Assembly (NCBI GenBank): GCA_963769435.1
Contig: CAVYLN010000002.1
Span: 434,001 to 498,000 of the forward strand
Length of the DNA: 64,000 nucleotides
Direction: 5' to 3'
Source: JADKAV01 sp963769435
GTDB taxonomy: Bacteria > Actinomycetota > Actinomycetes > S36-B12 > UBA10799
Shown: piece after piece, positions 18,272 through 27,628 of the stretch
How positions within the stretch are numbered: the first letter of the stretch is position 1
Layout of the letters: each line of letters begins with the position of its first letter
Program-made: the position numbers and the translations under genes
The notes under the pieces: generated by a model
The model's input: only the letters and a program-made list of their open reading frames with translations
What the model was told of the DNA's origin: nothing
Database searches by the model: none

Positions 18272-20896
18272 ATGCAGCTTCGAACCCTTGCGGTCGCAGC
18301 ATTGGCGGGAACCCTGGCACTCGGGGTCCCGGCTGTGAGTTCCCAGGCGGTCCAGATCCAGGCCCCAGCGGCCGCCCCGACCCAACTGGCGGTCGCCAAG
18401 CAACGTTCATCGGTCTCCCTGCGCCTCGGGACGAAGGCCACCACCGTCGCGAAGAAGGTGACCGCCACGGTCAAAGTCACCCCGGCCGGCAAACGACCCG
18501 TCACGATCCAGACGCGTTCGAAGACCAACACCTGGGAGACGGTCGCCAAGGCGAAGACGAACTCCTCGGGCAGGCTCAAGACCACCTTCATCACGTACAA
18601 GAGCGGTGACTACAAGGTGCGCGCGATCGCGAAGAAGACGAAGCGTTGGGCCAGTGCCACGAGCCCGTCGAGGAAGCTCAAGGCCTCCTACCCCGCCTTC
18701 GGCGACCCGCCCACCGAGAAGCTCGACCCCCTGGTGCCGGGCGTCCTGACTGTGGCCAAGAAGGCCGCCACCACCGCCACCGTCGGCGAGTTCGCGGTCG
18801 CGATCACACGATCCGGCAAACCGAAACTCACGGTCACCGACGGCGCCGGGCGGATCGCATGGGCCAGCGCTCCGGGAAAGGCATTCGTGTCTGCGGCCCG
18901 CAGCAAGGTCCGCTGGATCCAGCGATCGACAGCGGGTGCCTTCTGGGCCCAAGTGGAGCGCAAGACCCGACTGCGCGACCAGAAGGTCTCCTCCGTCAAG
19001 GCCTCCGCGACCAAGATCGTGGTGAAGGGCACGTTGACCGGAAAGGACAAGAAGGCCGCGTACACGCTCACGCTAACCCCCGTGGCACGGTCTGCGGAGG
19101 TGAGTGCGCTGCAGATGGACGTCAGCTTCAGCAAGAAGAAGTCGAATGTGAGCCCCAACAGCGTGCAGTTGACCTCGGGGCGCTCCACGGGGACAGCCAT
19201 CCACGGCTTCGGTAATCAGTACCAGGGATTCGACCTGTCCGGCCAGGTGCTGCCGATCCTGGTGCAGGAACAGGGAGTCACCCGCGGCGAGCAGCCCGCG
19301 GCCGGCGCGGTCGACACCGCCACCTGGGCCGCCGGAAACCTGAAGACGACCTATGGCGCATGGCCCACCTACGTCACCGGGCAGAACCGCTCGTTCGAGG
19401 TGTCGGACACCCTCGGCGGCGGCGCATTCGGCATCGCGGACATGACCCGCGACAAGCAGGTGTCACTGGAGTCCTTCAACTCCACCATGACCGCCCAGGT
19501 ACTCGCCCGCAACACTCCGCAGGACCTTCTCAGGGCCCGCGCCGCCGGAACCAGCCGACCCGCGCTGGCCAGTTGGGTCCAGAAAGGCGCCGTGCTCGGG
19601 CTGCAGGGCGGCACCGACAAGGTCCGGCAGGTCGTCGCCGACATGCAGGCGGCCGGGACCAAGATCTCGGGGGTGTGGCTGCAGGACTGGGTCGGCAAGC
19701 GGGTGACCACATTCGGGGAGCAACTGTGGTGGACATGGCAGTTGAACACCGCCACGTACCCCGGGTGGACCGAGATGGTCGCCGACTTCAAGGCCCAGGG
19801 CATCGACGTGATGACTTACGTCAACCCGTTCGTGATCAACCAGGACGAGGTCAACGGCGTGCCCATCCGGAACTTCTACAAGGAGGCGGAGCAGAAGGGC
19901 TACCTGGTGAAGAACCAGGTCGGTGACACCTACGTGGTCGAGACGGTCGGCTTCCCGACGGCGCTCGTCGACCTCACCAACCCCGCCGCGCGCGATTGGT
20001 TCGCCGGCGTCATCGCGGACGAGGTGCTGGGAGTGGGCGCCACCGGGTTCATGGCGGACTTCGGGGAGTACCTGCCGCTCGACAGTGTGCTGGACACGGG
20101 CAAACCGCTCAAGCAGCACAACCGTTGGCCGCAACTGTGGGCCAAGACCGTGCGGGAGGCCTGCAAGCGCGGCGGTGTGCCGGACTGCGTGGCGTTCTTC
20201 CGGTCCAGCTATCTGGGGACCGCCAAGAACGCGCCGTTGATGTGGGCGGGCGATCAGATGGTCAACTACGCCATCCAGGACGGGATGCGCAACGCGGTGC
20301 AGGGCATGCTGGCCGGCGGGGTTTCCGGCGCACCGCTGTGGCACAGCGACATCGGCGGCTACACCAGCATCAACGCCGGCGTGAAGAACTTCCTGCGGTC
20401 CCCGGAGTTGAATGCCCGATGGGCGCAGATGCAGGCGTTCGGCGTGGTGATGCGCACCCACGAGACCAACCGGCCGTCGCTGAACCAGCAGGTGTACGAC
20501 ACCGATCAGACCCGCGCGCAGTTCGCCCGGGCATCGCGGATCTATGCCGCGCTGCAGGATTACCGGGCCGGGGTCATCGAGGAGGCGGTCCGCGACGGGA
20601 TCCCTGCGATGCGTCACGGATGGTTGGTGTACCCGGGCAGCAAGGCGGCCGAGCAGGATCTGCAGTTCTTCCTCGGCGACCACCTGCTGGTCGCCCCGGT
20701 CTACGAGGAGGGCGCCACGACGGTGAAGGTCACCTTCCCGCCCGGCTCCTGGAAGCACATCCTGACCGGAGAGGTCTTCCCCGGCGATGCCGAGGCCACC
20801 GTGAACGCACCTCTGGACACCCCGGCCGCGTTCGTCAAGGTCGGCGACCCCGTGGGTGAGCAGATCGTCGCGGCGGTGCAGGCCGCCGGGTTGTGA
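18272..20896 (+). CDS. Secreted GH31 glycosidase (YihQ-like) with N-terminal beta domain
   Basis: An 874-residue exported enzyme: signal peptide (MQLRTLAVAALAGTLALGVP), a Lys/Thr-rich Ig-like domain (residues about 45-135), then a GH31 module. The catalytic region has GIQ-type GLQGGTDKV, WLQDWVGKR, the nucleophile motif GFMADFGEYLP (near residue 600), acid/base motif MWAGDQ and HSDIGGYTS, closely matching the layout of E. coli sulfoquinovosidase YihQ. The arginine that in YihQ (FGKRVMW) helps bind the sulfonate is Gln here (FGEQLWW), so another alpha-glycoside substrate is likely. AAGGAG precedes the ATG. It stands alone, divergent from proS. Confidence 0.85.
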   Translation: MQLRTLAVAALAGTLALGVPAVSSQAVQIQAPAAAPTQLAVAKQRSSVSLRLGTKATTVAKKVTATVKVTPAGKRPVTIQTRSKTNTWETVAKAKTNSSGRLKTTFITYKSGDYKVRAIAKKTKRWASATSPSRKLKASYPAFGDPPTEKLDPLVPGVLTVAKKAATTATVGEFAVAITRSGKPKLTVTDGAGRIAWASAPGKAFVSAARSKVRWIQRSTAGAFWAQVERKTRLRDQKVSSVKASATKIVVKGTLTGKDKKAAYTLTLTPVARSAEVSALQMDVSFSKKKSNVSPNSVQLTSGRSTGTAIHGFGNQYQGFDLSGQVLPILVQEQGVTRGEQPAAGAVDTATWAAGNLKTTYGAWPTYVTGQNRSFEVSDTLGGGAFGIADMTRDKQVSLESFNSTMTAQVLARNTPQDLLRARAAGTSRPALASWVQKGAVLGLQGGTDKVRQVVADMQAAGTKISGVWLQDWVGKRVTTFGEQLWWTWQLNTATYPGWTEMVADFKAQGIDVMTYVNPFVINQDEVNGVPIRNFYKEAEQKGYLVKNQVGDTYVVETVGFPTALVDLTNPAARDWFAGVIADEVLGVGATGFMADFGEYLPLDSVLDTGKPLKQHNRWPQLWAKTVREACKRGGVPDCVAFFRSSYLGTAKNAPLMWAGDQMVNYAIQDGMRNAVQGMLAGGVSGAPLWHSDIGGYTSINAGVKNFLRSPELNARWAQMQAFGVVMRTHETNRPSLNQQVYDTDQTRAQFARASRIYAALQDYRAGVIEEAVRDGIPAMRHGWLVYPGSKAAEQDLQFFLGDHLLVAPVYEEGATTVKVTFPPGSWKHILTGEVFPGDAEATVNAPLDTPAAFVKVGDPVGEQIVAAVQAAGL

Positions 20897-20963
20897 GGCG
20901 TCGCGTGCTCGCGGGACTGACGTTGCGGGTCAAGCGGGCTCTGGAACGGCCCGAAGCCGCAGT

Positions 20964-21797
20964 TCAGAACAGGATGGTGGCGAACTCGCCTACCTGCTCG
21001 AAGCCCACGCGGTCATATGACGCGAGGGCGGCGTGGTTGAAGTCGTTGACGTAGAGGCTCACCACCGGCGCGAGGTCGGCCTGCACCAACGAGACGACAG
21101 CGGCCATCGCCGGCTCGGACAGGTGCAGGCCCCGATGCCCGGGATCGATCCACACCCCCTGAATCTGAGCCACGCCGTCAGCCAGCACACCGACCTCCGC
21201 CTTGAAGACGACCTCCCCGTCGGCGAGAACGATGAACGCGCGGCCCTGACGGATCAGCGCCGCCACCCGACGCCGGTAGGCGGCCCCGCCATCGGGGACC
21301 AACGGGCTGATTCCGAGTTCCTCGGTGAACATGGCAACCGCTGCCGGGAAGAGCGCGTCGATGTCGTCCATGGTGGCCCGTCGGACCCGCGGGTCGGCCT
21401 CCACCCGTGGCGGGCCTTCGATGGCAAGCATGGGTTGCCGTTCACGCACCAGCCGCGCGGGACCCCATGTTTCCTGGACCGCCTCGAAGAACTCCATCAC
21501 CGCAGCGGCGGGACCCACGATCGAGGAGCACCGCCGTGGCGACATCCGGGCCCGGACTCCGAATGCCAGTGCGGCTTCCGGATCGGCCTCGATGGGTACC
21601 ACGTTGGCACCCAGATACAGCGCGGCGACGAGTTCGCTTTCCCGGAAACACCCCCACACCTCGGCACCGAGCGCAGCCCCGACCCCGATGGCCGCAGTGC
21701 GCTCGGACACCATCGAATAGGACACCGGGTCCGTCGCCAACAACCGCCGCAACGCGGGAGCGTCGGCCCCCGCAAGCAGCCGGACGGAGCCCGTCAC
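20964..21797 (-). CDS. GNAT acetyltransferase with N-terminal DUF4081 domain
   Basis: A 277-residue protein found directly after ispG in many Actinobacteria. The N-terminal half is the DUF4081 domain (DAPALRRLLATDPVSYSMV, GAEVWGCFRESELVAALY). The C-terminal half is a GNAT fold with the acetyl-CoA loop region QGVWIDPGHRGLHLSEPAMA near residue 220 and YVNDFNHAALASYDRVGFEQ at the end. It presumably acetylates an amine substrate; the substrate is not known for the family. Its start overlaps the ispG stop by 4 bp, so it is co-translated with ispG. Confidence 0.9.
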   Translation of the reverse strand: MTGSVRLLAGADAPALRRLLATDPVSYSMVSERTAAIGVGAALGAEVWGCFRESELVAALYLGANVVPIEADPEAALAFGVRARMSPRRCSSIVGPAAAVMEFFEAVQETWGPARLVRERQPMLAIEGPPRVEADPRVRRATMDDIDALFPAAVAMFTEELGISPLVPDGGAAYRRRVAALIRQGRAFIVLADGEVVFKAEVGVLADGVAQIQGVWIDPGHRGLHLSEPAMAAVVSLVQADLAPVVSLYVNDFNHAALASYDRVGFEQVGEFATILF

Positions 21798-22948
21798 CCG
21801 ACCGATACGGTGGGGTCGCCGGCGGCCTCCATCGACTCGGCGAGTCGCATGGCCTCCTCGATGAGCGTCTCCACGATCGCTGCCTCCGGGACCGTCTTGA
21901 TCACCTCACCCTTGACGAAGATCTGGCCTTTGCCGTTGCCGCTGGCAACGCCGAGATCGGCTTCGCGTGCCTCCCCTGGGCCGTTGACCACACACCCCAT
22001 GACGGCCACCCGCAGTGGCACCTCGAGGCCCTCCAGTCCTGCCGTGACCTGCTCGGCGAGGGTGTAGACGTCCACCTGGGCGCGCCCGCAACTGGGACAT
22101 GAGACGATCTCCAGTCCGCGTTCGCGAAGATTCAGCGACTCCAGGATCTGCAACCCGACCTTGACCTCTTCCACTGGCGGCGCTGACAGCGACACCCGGA
22201 TCGTGTCCCCGATCCCCTCGCTGAGCAGCGCACCGAACGCGACCGCGGACTTGATCGTCCCCTGGAACGCGGGACCGGCCTCCGTGACCCCCAGGTGCAG
22301 GGGGTAGTCGCACGCCGCCGAAAGCTGCCGGTAGGCCTGCACCATCACCACCGGGTCATGGTGCTTGACCGAGATCTTGATGTCGCGGAAGTTGTGTTCC
22401 TCGAACAGCGAGGCCTCCCACAACGCACTCTCCACGAGTGCCTCCGGCGTGGCTTTGCCGTACTTCTCGAGCAGTCGCTTGTCCAGGGAACCGGCGTTGA
22501 CGCCGATCCGGATCGGGATGCCGGCATCTCCGGCGGCCTTGGCGATCTCACCGACCTTGTCGTCGAAGGCCTTGATGTTGCCCGGGTTGACCCGCACGCC
22601 GGCGCACCCGGCATCGATGGCCGCGAACACGTACTTCGGCTGGAAGTGGATGTCGGCGACCACTGGGATGTCGGCCTTCTTGGCGATCAGCGGCAGCGCC
22701 TCGGCATCGTCCTGGCTCGGCACGGCGACTCGTACCACCTGACACCCGGCCGCCGTCAGTTCCGCGATCTGCTGCAGGGTCGCGTTGACGTCCGCCGTGA
22801 GAGTGGTCGTCATCGACTGAACGCTCACCGGCGCATCACCACCCACTTCTACCGGATGGTGGGGGTGCCGCAACGTGATCTTCCGGGTGGGTCGGCGCGG
22901 CGCCAGGGTGGGCGGCGGACCAGCGGGCATTCCCAGCGAAACGGTCAT
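21794..22948 (-). CDS. ispG: 4-hydroxy-3-methylbut-2-enyl-diphosphate synthase IspG (GcpE)
   Basis: IspG carries out the penultimate step of the non-mevalonate (MEP) isoprenoid pathway, reducing MEcPP to HMBPP with a [4Fe-4S] cluster. The TIM-barrel half has VSVQSMTTTLTADVNATLQQ and ADIHFQPKYVF, RVNPGN and GVTEAG. The cluster-binding C-terminal part has IVSCPSCGRAQVD and GCVVNGPGEAREAD, supplying three cysteines. The 384-residue length is normal. Dxr and this gene, two steps of one pathway, are in the same strand run, separated by rseP and a hairpin-rich spacer. Confidence 0.97.
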   Translation of the reverse strand: MTVSLGMPAGPPPTLAPRRPTRKITLRHPHHPVEVGGDAPVSVQSMTTTLTADVNATLQQIAELTAAGCQVVRVAVPSQDDAEALPLIAKKADIPVVADIHFQPKYVFAAIDAGCAGVRVNPGNIKAFDDKVGEIAKAAGDAGIPIRIGVNAGSLDKRLLEKYGKATPEALVESALWEASLFEEHNFRDIKISVKHHDPVVMVQAYRQLSAACDYPLHLGVTEAGPAFQGTIKSAVAFGALLSEGIGDTIRVSLSAPPVEEVKVGLQILESLNLRERGLEIVSCPSCGRAQVDVYTLAEQVTAGLEGLEVPLRVAVMGCVVNGPGEAREADLGVASGNGKGQIFVKGEVIKTVPEAAIVETLIEEAMRLAESMEAAGDPTVSVG

Positions 22949-23110
22949 GTCTCAAGTATCGCCCATACGGTCAACGGCGCATGCGCCTGCGGCGCACCCC
23001 GATTCCCACTGCCTGCCGACTGAGCCCAGGTAGGTCCGCCTCGCGGTCGCGAACCCCACCGGCGCTCCATGGCGTCGTGCGGTTCGGGACTGGAACCGTG
23101 GACCAACGCA

Positions 23111-23159
23111 CAAAGTGGTTGGCAAATCCCGGTTGCCTGCGGCTCCCAACCACATTTGG
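23111..23159. repeat. Nested imperfect inverted repeat
   Basis: CAAAGTGGTTGG pairs with CCAACCACATTTG with one bulged base, and a second pair, GGCAA with TTGCC, lies inside and overlaps it, so two mutually exclusive stems can form. It is located in the rseP-ispG spacer. Confidence 0.5.
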
Positions 23160-23201
23160 CGGTTCAGCCGGGCGTTTTGCGTGTTTTCGGACGCTTTGAG
23201 C

Positions 23202-23246
23202 CGCAGGATCTGGTTGACCCGGCGGGACTCTCAACCAGATCCTGCG
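23202..23246. repeat. Perfect 16-bp inverted repeat downstream of rseP
   Basis: The arms CGCAGGATCTGGTTGA and TCAACCAGATCCTGCG are exact complements around a 13-nt loop. They lie about 15 bp after the rseP stop on the transcribed strand. There is no T-run after the stem, so it resembles a stem-only (actinobacterial type) terminator or mRNA 3' stabiliser. Confidence 0.8.
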
Positions 23247-23261
23247 CGCCTTGACGCGCGC

Positions 23262-24540
23262 TCAGCCGAGCCGGATCGGTTTGACTATGTCCGCCCACAG
23301 GATCACGACACTCATCGCGATCAGCACGAGCGCGACGGTGTACGCCACCGGCAACATCCGGGCCACGTCGACCGGTCCCGGGTCCGGTCGCCCACGTACC
23401 CGAGCCACCTGCCGGCGTGCACCCTCGTACAGGGCGCCCGCCACATGTCCACCGTCCAGCGGTAGCACCGGGAGCAGGTTGAACAGGAAGAGGAACAGAT
23501 TCAGCGATGCGACGATCGCCAGGAACTGGGCGACACGCCAACTCGGCGGTGCGTCCGCAGACGCCACCTCACCGCTGATCCGGGAGACCCCGACCACACC
23601 TACGGGCCCCTCCGGGTCTCGCGCCTGGTCAGTGAACGCGGCTTGTGTCACGCCGACCATCTTCGCGGGGAAGGAGATCAGCGCCTGGACGGACCGGATC
23701 GTGATCGCCCACATCTCGCCTGGGACCGCGGAGACCGGCAGAGGCTGCAACTCGACGACCGGGGAGACCCCCAGGAACCCGCGCGGTTGGGCGTCGTCAC
23801 CCAGCAACGTCCCGTCGATGGTGGTCAGCGGCACGTCGAGGACGATCTCCCGTCCGTCCCGGACCACGGTCACCTGGTGGTCGCCGGGCTCCGACTCACG
23901 GATGGCCTGACTCAGCTCGGGCCACTGCGAGACCGGGACCGAGTCCCACGCGACGATCTGATCGTCGATGCGAACACCCGCCGCGGCCGCGCCCGTCGGC
24001 GTGCTCGATCCGGCGGCGCAGGTCCCCTCCGGATCAGTGGCCGTCGGTACGCACGCCGTCACGGTCGACACGGTCGTGCTGGGTGTCGGCGTACCGAAAC
24101 CGGCGAAGACGATGGTGAACAGCACCAACGCGATCAGGAGGTTCATGGTCGGTCCGCCCAGCATGACCACGAGTTTCTTGGGTACCGAAAGGCGGTAGAA
24201 CGTGCGTTTCTCGTCAGCCGGTTCGAGGATCTCGGCCGCGGACTCCTGCCGCGCCTGCTCGATCAGCGTGCCCAACCTTCCGGTCGTGCTGGGCCTGACC
24301 GCTGCCATCCGGCCCCGGGGGGAACATCCCGATCATCCGGATGTACCCGCCGAGCAGGAACGCCTTGACCCCGTACTGGGTGTCGCCCTTCTTCTTCGAC
24401 CACAGGGTCGGGCCGAATCCGATCATGTACTGGGTGACCTTGACACCGAACCGCTTGGCCGGCACCAGGTGGCCGATCTCGTGCAGGGCGATCGAGACGG
24501 CGAGTGCGAGAACGAGCGCCAGAACACCGACCAGTGTCAT
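23262..24540 (-). CDS. rseP: Site-2 metalloprotease (M50 family, RseP/Rip1 type), one frame break
   Basis: A membrane-embedded zinc protease of about 425 residues that cleaves anti-sigma or signalling proteins within the membrane. The zinc motif HEIGH is at residues 20-24, then GFGPTLWSKKKGDTQYGVKA and GGYIRMIGM. After a one-base step in the CCCCCCGGGG run near 24325, the second frame supplies the inner helix VVMLGGPTMNLLIAL, a PDZ domain (GVRIDDQIVAWD) and the second metal motif NLLPVLPLDGGH. It overlaps dxr by 4 bp. The homopolymer site makes a sequence error likely. Confidence 0.92.
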
Positions 24541-25694
24541 GTGTCCTCCTCGATAAGGGCCCGCACCCGGGCTCGTGCCCAGGCATCCGACTGCAGAACC
24601 TCCTCCAGTGTCACCCGACTCCCCCCGTCAGCGCCAGAGGGGGGCGACTCTGCCAGCACGCGACCCACAAGATCGGAGATCGCCAGAAACCCGATCCGGC
24701 CGTCCCGGAAGGCGGCCACGGCCTGCTCGTTGGCGGCGTTCAGCACCGCGGGTGCCGTGCCACCGGCCCGGGCCGCCCGAGACGCCAGTCCCACGGCCGG
24801 GAACGCCTCGTCGTCCAGGGGGAAGAACTCCCAGGTGGCCGCACGGGTCCAGTCACAGGCCGGCGCCGCGTCGGGCACCCGATCGGGCCATGCCAGACCC
24901 AGCGCGATCGGAAGGCGCATGTCCGGGGGGCTGGCCTGCGCGATGGTGCTGCCGTCGGTGAACTCGACCATGGAGTGCACGACGGACTGCGGGTGCACGA
25001 CGACCTCGATGGCCTCCAGCGGGACACCGAACAGCAGGTGTGCCTCGATCAGTTCGAGACCCTTGTTCATCAGGGTCGCCGAGTTGATCGTCACGACCGG
25101 GCCCATGTCCCACGTCGGGTGGGCCAGCGCCTCCTCGACAGTCACGTGCTGCAACTGCTCGCGGGTGCGTCCGCGGAACGGGCCGCCGCTGGCGGTGAGG
25201 ATCAGTTTGCGCACCTCCTCGCGACGGCCGGCACGCAGACACTGGGCCATCGCCGAATGCTCGCTGTCCACGGGCACGATCTGACCGGGCGCAGCGGCGG
25301 CGGTGACCAGCTCCCCGCCGATGATCAGGGACTCCTTGTTGGCCAGCGCCAGCGTGCTGCCGGCGGCCAGCGCGGCCAGCGTCGGACCCAGTCCGACCGC
25401 CCCGGTGATGCCGTTCAGGACGGTGTGAACGCCGAGGGCCGCCACCTCGGAGGCCGCGTCCGGGCCGACGTGCACGGTGGCACCCGTCGGCGCCAATGCG
25501 GCCGCCCCCGATGGGTCGGCCACAGCCACGTGCTCGACACCGAAGTCGCGAACCTGTCGGGCGAGGGCAGGTAGGTCCGATCCCCCGGCTGCGAGCCCCA
25601 CCACGCGGAACCGGTCGGGGTTGCGTGCCACCACATCCAGAGCCTGGGTGCCGATGGATCCGGTACTCCCCAGGATGACGACGTCGCGCGGCAT
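24537..25694 (-). CDS. dxr: 1-deoxy-D-xylulose 5-phosphate reductoisomerase
   Basis: Dxr makes 2-C-methyl-D-erythritol 4-phosphate with NADPH, the committed step of the MEP pathway and the target of fosmidomycin. The N-terminal Rossmann motif is ILGSTGSIGTQALDV (residues 7-21). Metal and substrate residues are in ALANKESLIIGG, VPVDSEHSAMAQCL and LTASGGPFRG, with MGPVVTINSATLMNKGLE following. The 385-residue length is standard. It abuts rlmN with a stop-start junction and overlaps rseP. Confidence 0.97.
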   Translation of the reverse strand: MPRDVVILGSTGSIGTQALDVVARNPDRFRVVGLAAGGSDLPALARQVRDFGVEHVAVADPSGAAALAPTGATVHVGPDAASEVAALGVHTVLNGITGAVGLGPTLAALAAGSTLALANKESLIIGGELVTAAAAPGQIVPVDSEHSAMAQCLRAGRREEVRKLILTASGGPFRGRTREQLQHVTVEEALAHPTWDMGPVVTINSATLMNKGLELIEAHLLFGVPLEAIEVVVHPQSVVHSMVEFTDGSTIAQASPPDMRLPIALGLAWPDRVPDAAPACDWTRAATWEFFPLDDEAFPAVGLASRAARAGGTAPAVLNAANEQAVAAFRDGRIGFLAISDLVGRVLAESPPSGADGGSRVTLEEVLQSDAWARARVRALIEEDT

Positions 25695-26789
25695 CTACCG
25701 CTCCGTGGCGGCCAACTGACCGCAGGCACCGTCGATCTCCCGACCACGGGTGTCCCGCACGGTCACGGCGACACCCTTCGCGCGCAGGTGTTCCACGAAC
25801 GACTCCTCCTGCTCCGGAGTGGACGCCGTCCACTTGGTGCCGGGGGTCGGGTTGAGCGGGATCACGTTCACATGCGCCAGACGGCCCTGCAGCAGGTCGC
25901 CCAGCAGGTCGGCGCGCCAATCCTGATCGTTGATGTCACGGATCAGTGCGTACTCGATGCTCACGCGCCGTTTGGTCTTGTCGGTGTACTGCCACACCGC
26001 GTCGAGGACCTCGTCCACCGACCATCGGGTGTTGATGGGGACCAGAGTGTTGCGAAGCTCGTCGTCGGGTGCGTGCAGGGACAGTGCCAGCGTGACAGGC
26101 AACTGCTCGTCCGCCAGTCTGCGGATCTGCGGCACGAGCCCGACCGTCGACAGGGTGATTCCACGCGCGCTGAGGCCGAAACCCTCGAGCGGCTCGGCGA
26201 CCATGCGACGCACCGCGGTGACCACCGTGGAGTAGTTGGCCAGTGGCTCACCCATTCCCATGAACACCACGTTCGACAGGCGGGCCTTCCCGCCCAGGAC
26301 TCCGGACTGCGCATCGCGGGCGGCCACCCTGACCTGCTCCAGAATCTCCGCGACGCTCAGGTTGCGCTGCAGGCCACCCTGGCCGGTGGCACAGAACGGA
26401 CACGCCATCCCGCAGCCGGCCTGGGACGACAGACACAACGTGGTCCGCTTCGGGTAGCGCATCAGGACCGATTCCACCAACGCCCCGTCGTGGAGCCGCC
26501 ACAACGTCTTGCGGGTCGCGTCCCCGTCGCAGGTCTGCACTTTGGCGGGGTGCAGAAGGGTCGGCAGCAGAGGGGCCAGCCGTTCGCGATCCGCGGGCCC
26601 GAGGTCGGTGCATTCATCCAGGGAGTCGACGTACCTCACCACGACTTGCCGGCTCAGTTGTGCGGCTCGGAACGCCGCACTGCCCAGCTCCTCGGCCGCC
26701 TCCCGGCGCGAGGCGAGGTCCAGGTCCAGCAGATGCCGCGGCGGTTTGCCCCGACGGGGGGCCTCCATGACCAGGGGCAGGGTGTTCAT
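25695..26789 (-). CDS. rlmN: Dual-specificity 23S rRNA/tRNA m2A methyltransferase RlmN
   Basis: RlmN is a radical-SAM enzyme that makes 2-methyladenosine at A2503 of 23S rRNA and A37 of tRNAs. The cluster motif CX3CX2C is in AGCGMACPFCATGQGG (near residue 118). GMGEPLANY, SLHAPDDELRNTLVP and a C-terminal cysteine (DGACGQLA) that acts in catalysis are also present. The ATG start was chosen because it overlaps the cdsA TGA (ATGA); the frame stays open nine codons further up. Length is about 364 residues. Confidence 0.96.
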   Translation of the reverse strand: MNTLPLVMEAPRRGKPPRHLLDLDLASRREAAEELGSAAFRAAQLSRQVVVRYVDSLDECTDLGPADRERLAPLLPTLLHPAKVQTCDGDATRKTLWRLHDGALVESVLMRYPKRTTLCLSSQAGCGMACPFCATGQGGLQRNLSVAEILEQVRVAARDAQSGVLGGKARLSNVVFMGMGEPLANYSTVVTAVRRMVAEPLEGFGLSARGITLSTVGLVPQIRRLADEQLPVTLALSLHAPDDELRNTLVPINTRWSVDEVLDAVWQYTDKTKRRVSIEYALIRDINDQDWRADLLGDLLQGRLAHVNVIPLNPTPGTKWTASTPEQEESFVEHLRAKGVAVTVRDTRGREIDGACGQLAATER

Positions 26790-27628
26790 CCGATGAGCCA
26801 TCCGAGCAGCGCCCACGCGACGAAGGCGTTGGGGATCAGGGAGTCGAGCCGGTCCATCAGACCGCCGTGGCCGGGCACGATGTTCGACATGTCCTTGACG
26901 TCGAGGTCGCGCTTGACCGCCGACTCGACGAAGTCACCGGCCGTGGCGGTGATCGGCATGATGAGCCCGAACACCACGCCCTGCCACCACGGAGCGTCGA
27001 AGCCGATCATGAAGATGCCGATGGACACCCCCACCGACAGCACCACCGAACCGGCGAAGCCCTCCCACGACTTCTTCGGGCTGATCTGTGGTGCGATCGG
27101 GTGCTTGCCGAAGAGAACTCCCGCGAAGTAGCCGCCGACGTCGTTGCAGACAGTGACCGCGATGAACGCCACGATCCGGGTGACCCCGTCGTCCTCGCGC
27201 AGCATCAACATGACGAAGCCCACCATGAACAGCAGGTAGAAGCCCACGAACAGCGATGCGGTCGCGTCCTTGACGAAGCCCTCGGTACCGCGGCGAATCC
27301 GCCACATGAGGGCCACGACCACGAACGTCCCGAACACCGCCATGTGGGCCGGGACGCCGTACAGATAAGCCAGCGTCGGTCCCGCGAGAGCCGTCAGGTA
27401 CAGCGGCGTGCGGGCCACCCGGATGCCGTTGTGCTGGAACGCCCCGTACAGCTCCCACACGGCGATCAGCATGGCGACGGTGACGAGCACCGCGAACAGG
27501 TACTTGTAGAAGACCAGGGTTACGACGATCAGGGCCCCGAGTCCCACACCCACCGCGACCGCCACCGGTAGGTTGCGTCCGGCGCGGCTCGGTGGCGACT
27601 GCACTTCCGCCGGTTCGGGGTTGCTCAT
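26786..27628 (-). CDS. cdsA: Phosphatidate cytidylyltransferase CdsA
   Basis: CdsA forms CDP-diacylglycerol from phosphatidate and CTP in the membrane, feeding all phospholipid synthesis. The 280-residue protein has about eight hydrophobic helices after a polar N-terminus (MSNPEPAEVQSPPSRAGR). The signature region includes GKHPIAPQISPKKSWEGFAG and, at the end, VKRDLDVKDMSNIVPGHGG with MDRLDSLI. It overlaps frr at its start and rlmN at its end, matching the universal frr-cdsA pair. Confidence 0.96.
   Translation of the reverse strand: MSNPEPAEVQSPPSRAGRNLPVAVAVGVGLGALIVVTLVFYKYLFAVLVTVAMLIAVWELYGAFQHNGIRVARTPLYLTALAGPTLAYLYGVPAHMAVFGTFVVVALMWRIRRGTEGFVKDATASLFVGFYLLFMVGFVMLMLREDDGVTRIVAFIAVTVCNDVGGYFAGVLFGKHPIAPQISPKKSWEGFAGSVVLSVGVSIGIFMIGFDAPWWQGVVFGLIMPITATAGDFVESAVKRDLDVKDMSNIVPGHGGLMDRLDSLIPNAFVAWALLGWLIG

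Larger units (their letters stand above)
22949..23261. other. Intergenic region between rseP and ispG with inverted repeats
   Basis: No gene is seen in this 313-bp stretch. It holds a perfect 16-bp inverted repeat next to the rseP stop and, further on, a weaker nested one (CAAAGTGGTTGG with CCAACCACATTTG, enclosing GGCAA/TTGCC). Two alternative pairings are possible in the second. It must hold the ispG promoter if ispG is not read from rseP, but no clear promoter hexamers are visible. Confidence 0.6.

Noticed and set aside
18139..18600. Possible 154-residue N-terminal extension of ProS
   Set aside because: It overlaps the start of the GH31 gene on the other strand, and the ProS family starts at MSTLFLRT.
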